Below are positions 1 through 5,633 of a DNA stretch of 8,196 nucleotides, one piece after another. The translations under genes were made by a program, and so were the position numbers. The stretch's first letter is position 1. Each line of letters starts with the position of its first letter. The notes beneath the pieces are model-generated. The model was not told the DNA's origin and did not search any database. It was given only the letters and a program-made list of their open reading frames with translations. The stretch is from an uncultured Ruminococcus sp. (GTDB taxonomy: Bacteria > Bacillota_A > Clostridia > Oscillospirales > Ruminococcaceae): positions 1-8,196 of the forward strand of contig CALFMA010000709.1 in NCBI GenBank assembly GCA_937880065.1. Reading direction: 5' to 3'.

Positions 1-147
1 GAGAACAACTGTATCTTCCGCTTTGACGGTATTCAGCCAGTTTTCCTCGATTTTCTGCTGGTAATTGTCCCAACCTGCAAATATACTCATTGTCTTTGAG
101 GGATCGCATAAGCACAAATGCAAATCCCCGATAACATATAAACTCAT
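1..147 (-). CDS. Calcineurin-like metallophosphoesterase, N-terminal fragment (runs off left edge)
   Basis: Only the first 49 codons lie in the window; the frame is still open at base 1. The peptide begins MSLYVIGDLHLCL. The segment GDLHL (residues 7-11) is the first metal-binding motif (Asp-x-His, D8 and H10) of calcineurin-like phosphoesterases, and the following GWDNYQQKIEENWL segment resembles a small uncharacterised metallophosphoesterase family common in clostridia. The remaining metal ligands fall outside the window. The ATG shares one base with the thrC stop (TGATG arrangement), and I see no strong Shine-Dalgarno sequence in the end of thrC, so translation probably depends on coupling to thrC. 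A second ATG at codon 20 would remove the metal-binding motif and is unlikely. The substrate is unknown. Family assignment is fairly secure from motif and position, but the exact subfamily is inference. Confidence 0.8.
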   Translation of the reverse strand, partial: MSLYVIGDLHLCLCDPSKTMSIFAGWDNYQQKIEENWLNTVKAEDTVVL

Positions 148-1640
148 CAGAATCCGAGAGTTCTGAGGACGTAATCCTTCTGGTCAGCCTTTTCGATTAC
201 ATCTGTAAAACGCTCAGGCTTGTTTTTAAGGTCAGCCAATGCAGCAGGTACAGGAATATCTGAAAGTTCTGCAATGCGGTCAACCTTAGCATATTCGTCA
301 ATGTCGGAATTTCCCTTTTCAAGAGCCTCGAGAACAGCCGCAGAGAACTTGTATGGGCTTGCAGTTGACGCAATAACAGTCTTTGTTGTGTCACCTGTTG
401 CAGCCTTGTAATCGTTGTATACCTTAACAGCAACAGCTGTATGAGTATCACAAGTATAAGAATACTTCTCGTAAATGCTGCTGATTGTTTCCTTTGTCTG
501 CTCATCGTCACAGAATCCGCCGAAGAATTCCTCATTGAGCTTAGCCTTGACATCAGCTGTAACCTCGTACTTGCCCTCTGATGCAAGCTTGCCGAACCAC
601 TCGTTGATAACAGCATCATTTCTGTCTGTCATAAGGTAGAGAAGTCTTTCAAGGTTGCTGGAAATAAGAATATCCATAGAGGGAGATACAGTTGCATAGA
701 ACTGACGATTTCTGTCGTATACACCTGTGTTGATGAAATCTGTGAGTACGTTGTTGATATTTGAAGCACAGATAAGCTTATTTACGGGAACACCCATATG
801 CTTTGCATAGTATGCAGCAAGGATATTACCGAAGTTACCTGTGGGAACAACGATGTTGATTTTCTCGCCCATTTCAATTTCTTCGCCCTTTACAAGCTCA
901 GCATAAGCGGAAACGTAGTAAACAACCTGTGGAACAAGTCTGCCCCAGTTGATAGAGTTTGCAGATGAGAAAATCATTCCCTTTGAGTCAAGTGCAGCCT
1001 TTACCTCGTTGTCGGTAAAGATAGCCTTTACGCCGTTCTGACAGTCGTCGAAATTGCCCTTGATAGCACAAACTCCGACATTATCGCCCTCCTGAGTTTT
1101 CATCTGACGCTTCTGCATTGGGCTAACGCCGTCCTCGGGATAGAATACGAGAATTGATGTACCCTCAACGTCCTTGAATCCTTCAAGAGCAGCTTTTCCT
1201 GTATCGCCTGAAGTTGCAACGAGAATTACAATCTTCTTGTCAAGCTTGATTTTCTTTGCAGATGTTGTAAGGAAGTAAGGAAGAATCTGCAAAGCCATAT
1301 CCTTGAACGCACAAGTCGGACCGTGCCAGAGTTCAAGCATATATGTACCGTCAAAGAGATGTGCTATTTCAGCAATACTCTCTGTTTCAAAATTCTTATC
1401 TGAATAAGCATTATCAGTACAGTAATGAATTTCAGCCTCTGTAAAATCCGTAAGGAACTTTGAGAAAACATAAGCTGCTCTGTCGGCATATTTCATATCG
1501 CCGATAGCTTTAAGCTCATCAAAAGTAAGCTGTGGAATTGATTCGGGAACGAAAAGACCGCCCTCCACAGAAATTCCCTGAGTAATAGCCTCTGCGCTGC
1601 TTACCTTTACTCCGCTGTTTCTTGTACTGTTGTAAAACAT
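147..1640 (-). CDS. thrC: Threonine synthase
   Basis: Makes L-threonine from O-phospho-L-homoserine with release of phosphate, the last step of threonine synthesis; PLP-dependent (fold type II), cytoplasmic. The 497-residue protein belongs to the long threonine synthase form with the N-terminal domain (residues 1-90, including QGISVEGGLFVPESIP). The PLP lysine is K113 in HGPTCAFKDMALQ. The phosphate-binding SGDTG lies at 144-148, NSINWGRLVPQ at 228-238 and the PTGNFGN loop at 266-272, so it appears intact. The ATG lies 4 nt after the yraN stop, and its Shine-Dalgarno (AAAAGGGTGAT) is built from the last codons of yraN. There is therefore no room for a T-box or attenuator, and expression must follow the upstream operon unless an internal promoter exists. 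No other threonine genes are in view; the next gene overlaps the stop by one base. Confidence 0.97.
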   Translation of the reverse strand: MFYNSTRNSGVKVSSAEAITQGISVEGGLFVPESIPQLTFDELKAIGDMKYADRAAYVFSKFLTDFTEAEIHYCTDNAYSDKNFETESIAEIAHLFDGTYMLELWHGPTCAFKDMALQILPYFLTTSAKKIKLDKKIVILVATSGDTGKAALEGFKDVEGTSILVFYPEDGVSPMQKRQMKTQEGDNVGVCAIKGNFDDCQNGVKAIFTDNEVKAALDSKGMIFSSANSINWGRLVPQVVYYVSAYAELVKGEEIEMGEKINIVVPTGNFGNILAAYYAKHMGVPVNKLICASNINNVLTDFINTGVYDRNRQFYATVSPSMDILISSNLERLLYLMTDRNDAVINEWFGKLASEGKYEVTADVKAKLNEEFFGGFCDDEQTKETISSIYEKYSYTCDTHTAVAVKVYNDYKAATGDTTKTVIASTASPYKFSAAVLEALEKGNSDIDEYAKVDRIAELSDIPVPAALADLKNKPERFTDVIEKADQKDYVLRTLGF

Positions 1641-1644
1641 ATAA

Positions 1645-2031
1645 TCACCCTTTTAAAAAAATGAAATTCATGCCCGTTGTATCAAAGGCATTTTCTATAT
1701 AATCAATGCTAAGCACTCTGCCACAGGAGATAATCACCTCAGCGATGTCAAATCTCGGCTGTAACTTATTGGGGTACTTGTAGCAAAAATTACAGGCTGT
1801 TTTAACGATAAGCGTCTTTTTGCGTTTGTCAATGGCATTAAAGCCGCCTACCATGCTGTTTGGTTTGCGTGACTTTACCTCCACAAAGGCGATATAGTCA
1901 TTATTTACCGCTATTATGTCAATTTCTCCGCCCCTTATGCGATAGTTTCGCTCAACTATTTCATACCCCTGCTTAATCAGGTAGGAGCAGACGTAATCCT
2001 CGCCTATATTGCCGATTTCAACGCTATTCAT
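1645..2031 (-). CDS. yraN: YraN/UPF0102 family nuclease-fold protein
   Basis: Small protein of the UPF0102 family, which has a restriction-endonuclease/Holliday-junction-resolvase-like fold; its cellular role is not settled. With the ATG chosen here it has 128 residues, near the usual 115-130. Visible motifs are GED at 10-12 (E11), GGEIDII at 34-40 (D38), VEVKSR at 50-55 (E51, K53) and RFDIAEV at 93-99; E11, D38, E51 and K53 are the likely active-site set. A GTG at 2040 would add three residues (frame GTG-AAA-GTG-ATG), but nothing resembling a Shine-Dalgarno precedes it, while GGTGA sits 5 nt before the ATG at 2031. With this start the gene overlaps the end of rnhB by 8 nt (ATGAATAG). Its place directly after rnhB matches many Bacillota. 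Function beyond the fold is inference. Confidence 0.92.
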   Translation of the reverse strand: MNSVEIGNIGEDYVCSYLIKQGYEIVERNYRIRGGEIDIIAVNNDYIAFVEVKSRKPNSMVGGFNAIDKRKKTLIVKTACNFCYKYPNKLQPRFDIAEVIISCGRVLSIDYIENAFDTTGMNFIFLKG

Positions 2032-2653
2032 CACTTTCACCGAGAATTTTTTTCAGGAAAGTTTTTCTGTGAATATCGCTTGCACCGTATTTTTTCAGCA
2101 TATCGCAATGAAGCTTCGTGCCGTATCCCTTGTGCTGTTCAAAGCAATACTGGGGATATTTTTCTGCAATTTCCCGCATATATCTGTCACGGGCAACCTT
2201 TGCAAGAACAGATGCCGCAGAAATTGAAGCCGATGTTGCATCGCCCTTTATGACATTTTCGGCATGGCAATTCAGCTCAGGCATACGATTTCCGTCAATC
2301 AACGCAATATCGGGATTTATGCCGAGTCCCTCAACAGCTCTTTTCATTGCAAGCATAGTTGCCTGCAAAATATTGATGCTGTCAATTTCCTCAACAGATG
2401 CGGTTGCTATGCAATAAGCCTCCGCCTTTTCAATTATTTCGTCAAAAAGCAGTTCACGTCGCTTTTCAGATATTTTCTTACTGTCGTTGAGATAATCAAT
2501 AAGAGTTTCATCATTAAGCACAACGGCTGCGGCATAGACATCACCTGCAAGAGGACCTCTGCCTGCCTCGTCAACTCCGCATACCACGGGGTATCTCTTA
2601 CGAAGCTCCTTGTCGTAATCGAACAATTCCTTGTGAAGCACAACTCTTGCCAT
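2024..2653 (-). CDS. rnhB: Ribonuclease HII
   Basis: Cleaves RNA in RNA-DNA hybrids and starts removal of single ribonucleotides misincorporated into DNA; metal-dependent, cytoplasmic. The 209-residue protein begins with a short extension and then the family signature VCGVDEAGRGPLAG at 24-37. The four acidic metal ligands are visible: D28 and E29 (DEAGRG), D120 (ALIDGN) and D138 (VIKGDA). DSKKIS (57-62), HKGYGT (174-179) and the C-terminal HRKTF (195-199) are further family landmarks. The ATG follows the rbgA stop after a single base (TAA-T-ATG), and GAGGTGA within the last rbgA codons serves as Shine-Dalgarno. The 3' end overlaps yraN. The rbgA-rnhB pairing is conserved in Bacillus and clostridia. 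All key residues are present and nothing odd is seen. Confidence 0.97.
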   Translation of the reverse strand: MARVVLHKELFDYDKELRKRYPVVCGVDEAGRGPLAGDVYAAAVVLNDETLIDYLNDSKKISEKRRELLFDEIIEKAEAYCIATASVEEIDSINILQATMLAMKRAVEGLGINPDIALIDGNRMPELNCHAENVIKGDATSASISAASVLAKVARDRYMREIAEKYPQYCFEQHKGYGTKLHCDMLKKYGASDIHRKTFLKKILGESDE

Positions 2654-2654
2654 A

Positions 2655-3530
2655 TTACTTCACCTCGGGCATTTCAAGTGTAATGCGTCCAAGCTTGCCG
2701 CTTCTGAATTCGTCAAGCACGGTTATTGCGGCTCTTTCGATATTGATTTCACCGCCCGAAACAACCATACCACGCTTTTTTCCCACCTTTTCAAGGAGGG
2801 CAAGTCCGTCGTCGTTTTCGTCGAATTCAAGCTTATATCTTTCAACAAGCGACTGTGGATAATTCTCCGCAAGATAGCTCAGAAGCTTCATTGCAAGAGT
2901 TTCAATATCAAGAATATCATCGCTGATTGCACCTGTGAAAGCAAGTCTTATTGCCGCTGACTGGTCCTCAAATTTAGGCCACAGCACACCTGGCATATCA
3001 AGCAATTCCGTATTATCTTTAAGCTTAACCCACTGCTTTACACGGGTAACTCCCGGTCTGTCCTCAACCTTTGTACGCTTACTTCCTGCAAGGCGGTTTA
3101 TGAGGGAGCTTTTGCCCACATTGGGTATACCTAAAATCATAAGTCTGACAGGCGCACCTGTCATTCCGTGTTTTTCACGCTTATCCATAAGCTCTTTCAA
3201 CACCGTTGCTTTAAGAGTTGGCATAAGCTTATTTATGCCCTTTCCCGATTTGCAGTCAACGGCAAGAGCAGTTACATTTTCTTTTTTGAGATAATTTACC
3301 CAAGCCGAAGTTGCATTGCTGTCGGCAAGGTCGCACTTATTCAACAGCACAATTCTCGGCTTTGAACCCGTCATTGAGTCAATTTCGGGATTTCTGCTGC
3401 TCATTGGTGTACGTGCGTCAATGATTTCCACAACGGCATCAACAAGCTTCATATTGGCGGTAATTGCACGTCTTGTCTTTGCCATATGCCCCGGGAACCA
3501 TTGTATTGTTTTTATATCAGTATTTTCCAT
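2655..3530 (-). CDS. rbgA: Ribosome biogenesis GTPase RbgA (YlqF)
   Basis: Circularly permuted GTPase needed for a late step of 50S ribosomal subunit assembly in Bacillus; cytoplasmic and ribosome-associated. The permuted motif order is plain in its 291 residues: G4 NKCD at 64-67, a G5-like VDCKSGKG at 91-98, then G1 GIPNVGKSS at 134-142, G2 PGVTR at 159-163 and G3 DMPG at 178-181. The N-terminal WFPGHMAK (11-18) holds H15, which corresponds to the histidine implicated in GTP hydrolysis in the B. subtilis protein. The C-terminal part, about 190-291, is the ANTAR-like domain region. Length is close to B. subtilis RbgA (282). A perfect AGGAGG lies 5 nt before the ATG. The lepB stop is 40 nt upstream with no terminator between. 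Proximity to rplS fits a ribosome-assembly role. Confidence 0.96.
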   Translation of the reverse strand: MENTDIKTIQWFPGHMAKTRRAITANMKLVDAVVEIIDARTPMSSRNPEIDSMTGSKPRIVLLNKCDLADSNATSAWVNYLKKENVTALAVDCKSGKGINKLMPTLKATVLKELMDKREKHGMTGAPVRLMILGIPNVGKSSLINRLAGSKRTKVEDRPGVTRVKQWVKLKDNTELLDMPGVLWPKFEDQSAAIRLAFTGAISDDILDIETLAMKLLSYLAENYPQSLVERYKLEFDENDDGLALLEKVGKKRGMVVSGGEINIERAAITVLDEFRSGKLGRITLEMPEVK

Positions 3531-3534
3531 TTAT

Positions 3535-3540
3535 CCTCCT
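3535..3540 (-). promoter_or_regulatory. Strong ribosome binding site of rbgA
   Basis: On the minus strand this is AGGAGG followed by GATAA-like spacing of about 4-5 nt and the rbgA ATG. It is the strongest Shine-Dalgarno in the lepB-to-thrC operon and lies in the only sizeable gap downstream of lepB, so rbgA can be translated independently of the signal peptidase genes. Confidence 0.85.
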
Positions 3541-3570
3541 TACGAATAAGGCATAGTCATAGATGCATAA

Positions 3571-4350
3571 TTAACCCTTGTGAGAACCGATAAGAATATC
3601 AAATTCATCAAGGGGTGAATACTTGACAATTGCCTTGCCGTAAATCTGATCTCTCTTTACAAGTCCAACGCTTCTTGCACGGCTGTCTGTGGAATTGTTG
3701 CGGTTATCGCCCATTACAAAGTAATAGCCCTCGGGAACAGTAATCGGGTACTGATCGCCAAATGCACCTTCATCCCTTGTATATGAATTTACTGCGATAT
3801 ACGGCTCGTCAAGCACTTTGCCGTCAACGGTAACCTGACCATTTTCGATTGAAATCGTCTGACCGCCTACAGCAATAACTCTCTTGATGATACACTCATT
3901 AAGCGGCAAATCTAACTGTGGCTGATATGGCTCGCCGTTTTCATCGAGAAGGTAATTCTTATCCTTGTCAATTACGAGAATATCGCCGTATTTAACATCA
4001 AAGAATACCGTATTCATAAACACCTTGTCAGTTTCGCCCTTGATTTCACGTTCACCGTTGTAATTCTTATTAAGTGTAGGAACCATTGAGCGTCCCACGA
4101 TATTTACAGGGTGAAGAATATAAGTAAAAATCAGCACAATCACAAATACAGTAGCAAGTGTAGATTCGATAATATCAATTACATCTTTTATAAAAGCGCC
4201 TTTTTTCTTCTTTTTATTTGCTTCATCAGATGTATTTTCAGCTGTATTTACAGCAGCTTCTGTATTTTCAGCTTCATTTATTTCCACAGGTGTGCTTTCA
4301 TTTTCATTTGCAGATTCCTCTGCTGAAAGCTTTTCCATATTTTCTTCCAT
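3571..4350 (-). CDS. lepB: Signal peptidase I, copy 2 (downstream paralogue)
   Basis: Membrane-bound serine protease (family S26) that removes signal peptides from exported proteins on the outer face of the membrane. Of 259 residues, about 1-55 are a hydrophilic N-terminal region that is first acidic (Glu/Asn/Thr-rich) and then lysine-rich (KKKKKG at 46-51). One membrane helix follows at about 60-80, then the catalytic domain with nucleophile S88 in GRSMVPT and general-base K156 in IIKRVIAVGG; box E GDNRNNSTDSR is at 214-224. The frame can start five codons earlier (MRGYIM), but GAGAGG lies 7 nt before the ATG at 4350 and would be inside that longer form, so 4350 is preferred. It follows a second lepB in tandem and shares 290 bp with it exactly. 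Relative to that copy it carries 10 extra codons in the N-terminal region. The active site is intact, so it is probably functional; whether its substrates differ is unknown. Confidence 0.95.
   Translation of the reverse strand: MEENMEKLSAEESANENESTPVEINEAENTEAAVNTAENTSDEANKKKKKGAFIKDVIDIIESTLATVFVIVLIFTYILHPVNIVGRSMVPTLNKNYNGEREIKGETDKVFMNTVFFDVKYGDILVIDKDKNYLLDENGEPYQPQLDLPLNECIIKRVIAVGGQTISIENGQVTVDGKVLDEPYIAVNSYTRDEGAFGDQYPITVPEGYYFVMGDNRNNSTDSRARSVGLVKRDQIYGKAIVKYSPLDEFDILIGSHKG
3674..3963. repeat. 290-bp perfect direct repeat, copy in lepB copy 2
   Basis: Base-by-base comparison gives no mismatch with 4499-4788 over 290 bp (constant offset 825). The tract encodes residues 130-225, including catalytic K156 and box E, but not the catalytic serine. 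Differences begin at once on both sides: 3673 and 3670 on one side, 3964 on the other. Confidence 0.95.
4231..4273 (-). repeat. 13-bp direct repeat pair bounding a 30-bp length polymorphism in lepB copy 2
   Basis: The plus-strand 13-mer TGTATTTTCAGCT occurs at 4231-4243 and again at 4261-4273, exactly 30 bp apart. The upstream lepB copy has this 13-mer once (5056-5068) and lacks the 30 bp. The difference equals ten in-frame codons in the acidic cytoplasmic segment, as expected from slippage or recombination between the repeats. Confidence 0.85.
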
Positions 4351-4357
4351 TATATAA

Positions 4358-4363
4358 CCTCTC
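4358..4363 (-). promoter_or_regulatory. Ribosome binding site that fixes the start of lepB copy 2
   Basis: Minus-strand GAGAGG followed by TTATATA (7 nt) and the ATG at 4350. It lies inside the longer possible reading frame, which argues for the shorter protein. The same arrangement is conserved in the other copy (5156-5161), where the longer frame would need a TTG start. Confidence 0.8.
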
Positions 4364-4395
4364 ATTCAATATATTGGCAATCAGAGATATTGCAA

Positions 4396-5148
4396 TCAAC
4401 CCTTGTGAGAACCGATAAGAATATCAAATTCATTAAGGGGTGAATACTTTACAATTGCCTTGCCGTAAATCTGATCTTTCTTTACAAGTCCAACTCTCCT
4501 TGCACGGCTGTCTGTGGAATTGTTGCGGTTATCGCCCATTACAAAGTAATAGCCCTCGGGAACAGTAATCGGGTACTGATCGCCAAATGCACCTTCATCC
4601 CTTGTATATGAATTTACTGCGATATACGGCTCGTCAAGCACTTTGCCGTCAACGGTAACCTGACCATTTTCGATTGAAATCGTCTGACCGCCTACAGCAA
4701 TAACTCTCTTGATGATACACTCATTAAGCGGCAAATCTAACTGTGGCTGATATGGCTCGCCGTTTTCATCGAGAAGGTAATTCTTATCGTTGTTAATTAC
4801 GAGAATATCGCCGTATTTAACATCAAAGAATATTGTATTCATTAAAACCTTATCTGTTTCGCCCTTGGTTTCACGTTCACCGTAAAAATTCTCATTAAGC
4901 GTGGGAACCATAGAGTGTCCCTTGATATTTACAGGGTGAAGAATATATGTGAAAATCAGCACAATAACAAAAATGGTTGCAAGAGTAGACTCAAGAATTT
5001 CAATTATATCTTTGATAAAAGTGCCTTTTTTCTTCGTTTCATTTGCTTCATCAGCTGTATTTTCAGCTTCATTTATTTCCTCAGGTGTGCTTTCATTTTC
5101 AGTAGTTGCAGACTCCTCTGCTGAAAGCTTTTCCATATTTTCTTCCAT
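4396..5148 (-). CDS. lepB: Signal peptidase I, copy 1 (upstream paralogue)
   Basis: Type I signal peptidase, 250 residues: acidic, Glu-rich cytoplasmic N-terminal region (about 1-36), a short basic stretch, one membrane helix at about 51-71, then the extracytoplasmic catalytic domain. Nucleophile S79 is in GHSMVPT, general-base K147 in IIKRVIAVGG and box E GDNRNNSTDSR at 205-215. The chosen ATG has GAGAGG 7 nt upstream; the frame extends five codons further only with a TTG start. It differs from the downstream copy mainly before residue 121: a 10-codon shorter N-terminal region, GHSM instead of GRSM next to the nucleophile, and NENFYG instead of NKNYNG shortly after. The remaining part is almost identical. 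The gene follows the rplS terminator and has its own candidate promoter. lepB between rplS and rbgA is a common clostridial order, so which copy is ancestral cannot be read from position alone. Confidence 0.95.
   Translation of the reverse strand: MEENMEKLSAEESATTENESTPEEINEAENTADEANETKKKGTFIKDIIEILESTLATIFVIVLIFTYILHPVNIKGHSMVPTLNENFYGERETKGETDKVLMNTIFFDVKYGDILVINNDKNYLLDENGEPYQPQLDLPLNECIIKRVIAVGGQTISIENGQVTVDGKVLDEPYIAVNSYTRDEGAFGDQYPITVPEGYYFVMGDNRNNSTDSRARRVGLVKKDQIYGKAIVKYSPLNEFDILIGSHKG
4499..4788. repeat. 290-bp perfect direct repeat, copy in lepB copy 1
   Basis: Identical to 3674-3963 at every position checked, with third codon positions unchanged throughout. It encodes residues 121-216 of this copy. 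The exactness contrasts with many mismatches in the region just 5' of it in the gene (4789 onward). Confidence 0.95.
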
Positions 5149-5155
5149 TATATAT

Positions 5156-5161
5156 CCTCTC
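5156..5161 (-). promoter_or_regulatory. Ribosome binding site that fixes the start of lepB copy 1
   Basis: Minus-strand GAGAGG, then ATATATA (7 nt), then the ATG at 5148. It supports this ATG over the upstream in-frame TTG at 5163, which the motif would overlap. Confidence 0.8.
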
Positions 5162-5204
5162 AATCAAATATTGGCAATATTAGTAGTATGTATTCAAAGC
5201 CGAA

Positions 5205-5213
5205 ATTATAGCA
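5205..5213 (-). promoter_or_regulatory. Candidate extended -10 promoter for the lepB-lepB-rbgA-rnhB-yraN-thrC operon
   Basis: The minus strand reads TGC-TATAAT, a perfect -10 hexamer (5210-5205) with the TGn extension. The T of the TGn is the last T of the terminator U-tract. No good -35 lies at 16-18 bp: that position falls in the terminator stem (GGGACT/GGACTT). This fits an extended -10 promoter that does not need a strong -35. Transcription would start near 5198, giving a leader of about 50 nt before the first lepB. Confidence 0.6.
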
Positions 5214-5233
5214 AAAAAGGGACATAAAGTCCC
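5213..5233 (-). terminator. Intrinsic terminator after rplS
   Basis: The minus-strand transcript forms GGGAC-UUUAU-GUCCC (arms 5233-5229 and 5223-5219) followed directly by six U (5218-5213). The stem is short, 5 bp, but GC-rich and can be extended by part of the neighbouring G and A/T. It lies 55 nt after the rplS stop and probably ends the rplS transcript, at least in part. Confidence 0.75.
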
Positions 5234-5242
5234 CATGGATAG

Positions 5243-5278
5243 GAGCCGAACCGTCGGATAACCGACGGTAACGGACTC
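5243..5278 (-). other. Long perfect-core hairpin between rplS and its terminator
   Basis: The core is an exact 8-bp inverted repeat with a 4-nt loop: ACCGTCGG-TTAT-CCGACGGT on the minus strand (5269-5250). Outer pairs CCG/CGG and GAG/CTC, separated by a small bulge and internal loop, extend it to 5278 and 5243. No T-run follows, so it is not itself a standard terminator. It could protect the 3' end of the rplS message from exonucleases or aid the terminator just downstream; the role is inference. Confidence 0.7.
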
Positions 5279-5288
5279 AAACACAGTC

Positions 5289-5633
5289 TTATCGAATCTG
5301 CTCCTTAACCTTTGCAGCCTTACCAACTCTGTCTCTGAGGTAGTAGAGCTTAGCACGGCGAACTTTACCGTGTCTGATAACTTCTACCTTGTCAACAGCA
5401 GGTGCGTGGAGTGGGAAAACTCTTTCAATTCCACAGCCGTGAGCTACACGTCTAACTGTGAAAGTTTCGCTGATGCCGCCGTGCTTCTTAGCAATAACTG
5501 TACCCTCGAAGATCTGAATACGGCTCTTTTCACCTTCCTGAATACGCACGTGAACCTTAACAGTATCACCTACGTTGAACTGAGGTGCGTTTTCCTTCAT
5601 ACTTGATCCGCTGATTAATTTGAGTGCATCCAT
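5289..5633 (-). CDS. rplS: 50S ribosomal protein L19
   Basis: Ribosomal protein of the large subunit at the interface with the 30S subunit. The 114-residue sequence is the usual L19 length and is recognisable throughout: [22 protein letters not shown] (near 19-40), the [12 protein letters not shown] segment (43-54), [21 protein letters not shown] (about 58-78) and the basic C-terminal [21 protein letters not shown] (87-107). The ATG at 5633 has AGGAGG 8 nt upstream; M12 has no comparable site. It has its own promoter, a leader of about 200 nt and a terminator 55 nt downstream, so it is probably largely monocistronic. The long structured leader suggests regulation at RNA level. In many Bacillota rplS follows rpsP-rimM-trmD, but here the upstream neighbour is a radical SAM gene pair. 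Confidence 0.98.
   Translation of the reverse strand: MDALKLISGSSMKENAPQFNVGDTVKVHVRIQEGEKSRIQIFEGTVIAKKHGGISETFTVRRVAHGCGIERVFPLHAPAVDKVEVIRHGKVRRAKLYYLRDRVGKAAKVKEQIR

Larger units (their letters stand above)
3571..4381 (-). repeat. Tandem duplication unit B (lepB copy 2 plus its 5' leader)
   Basis: Recognisable similarity to unit A (4396-5178) covers the whole coding region, the GAGAGG-7 nt-ATG ribosome binding site and an upstream ATTGCCAATAT (RC of 4371-4381; the same 11-mer is the RC of 5168-5178). Similarity stops immediately beyond the lepB stop codons and beyond this 11-mer. The units lie head to tail with only 14 bp between them (4382-4395), so this is a tandem gene duplication rather than an insertion carried by a mobile element. 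No terminal inverted repeats or target-site duplications were seen. Confidence 0.85.
4396..5178 (-). repeat. Tandem duplication unit A (lepB copy 1 plus its 5' leader)
   Basis: Partner of the unit at 3571-4381. It carries the same upstream 11-mer (RC of 5168-5178), the same ribosome binding site and spacing, and a full lepB gene. Divergence is concentrated in the part coding for the N-terminal region, membrane helix and nucleophile region. Confidence 0.85.

Noticed and set aside
1641..1660. T-box or attenuator for thrC
   Set aside because: Only 4 nt separate yraN from thrC, so no regulatory leader fits.
2032..2040. GTG start three codons upstream for yraN
   Set aside because: No Shine-Dalgarno at a fitting distance, whereas the ATG at 2031 has GGTGA 5 nt upstream and gives a usual 8-nt overlap with rnhB.
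2264..2683. Plus-strand open frame opposite rnhB
   Set aside because: Antisense to an intact RNase HII gene; the translation shows no domain and is explained by the opposite-strand coding constraint.
4351..4365. Longer N-terminus (MRGYI...) for lepB copy 2
   Set aside because: The extra codons contain the GAGAGG ribosome binding site of the internal ATG, and the other copy would need TTG there.
4111..4418. Plus-strand frames rich in Phe/Ile/Cys opposite the lepB N-terminal region
   Set aside because: Hydrophobic composition is just the complement of the Glu/Lys/Asn-rich coding strand; similar frames appear opposite both copies for the same reason.
3571..5178. Mobile element as the cause of the lepB repeat
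   Set aside because: No transposase, terminal inverted repeats or target duplications; the repeat boundaries follow the gene and its ribosome binding site, as in a tandem duplication.
5219..5280. tRNA-like look of the rplS-lepB spacer (GGTTCGGCTCC-like stretch and stem)
   Set aside because: No acceptor stem, D-arm or anticodon arm can be assembled around it; a simple hairpin plus terminator explains the region.
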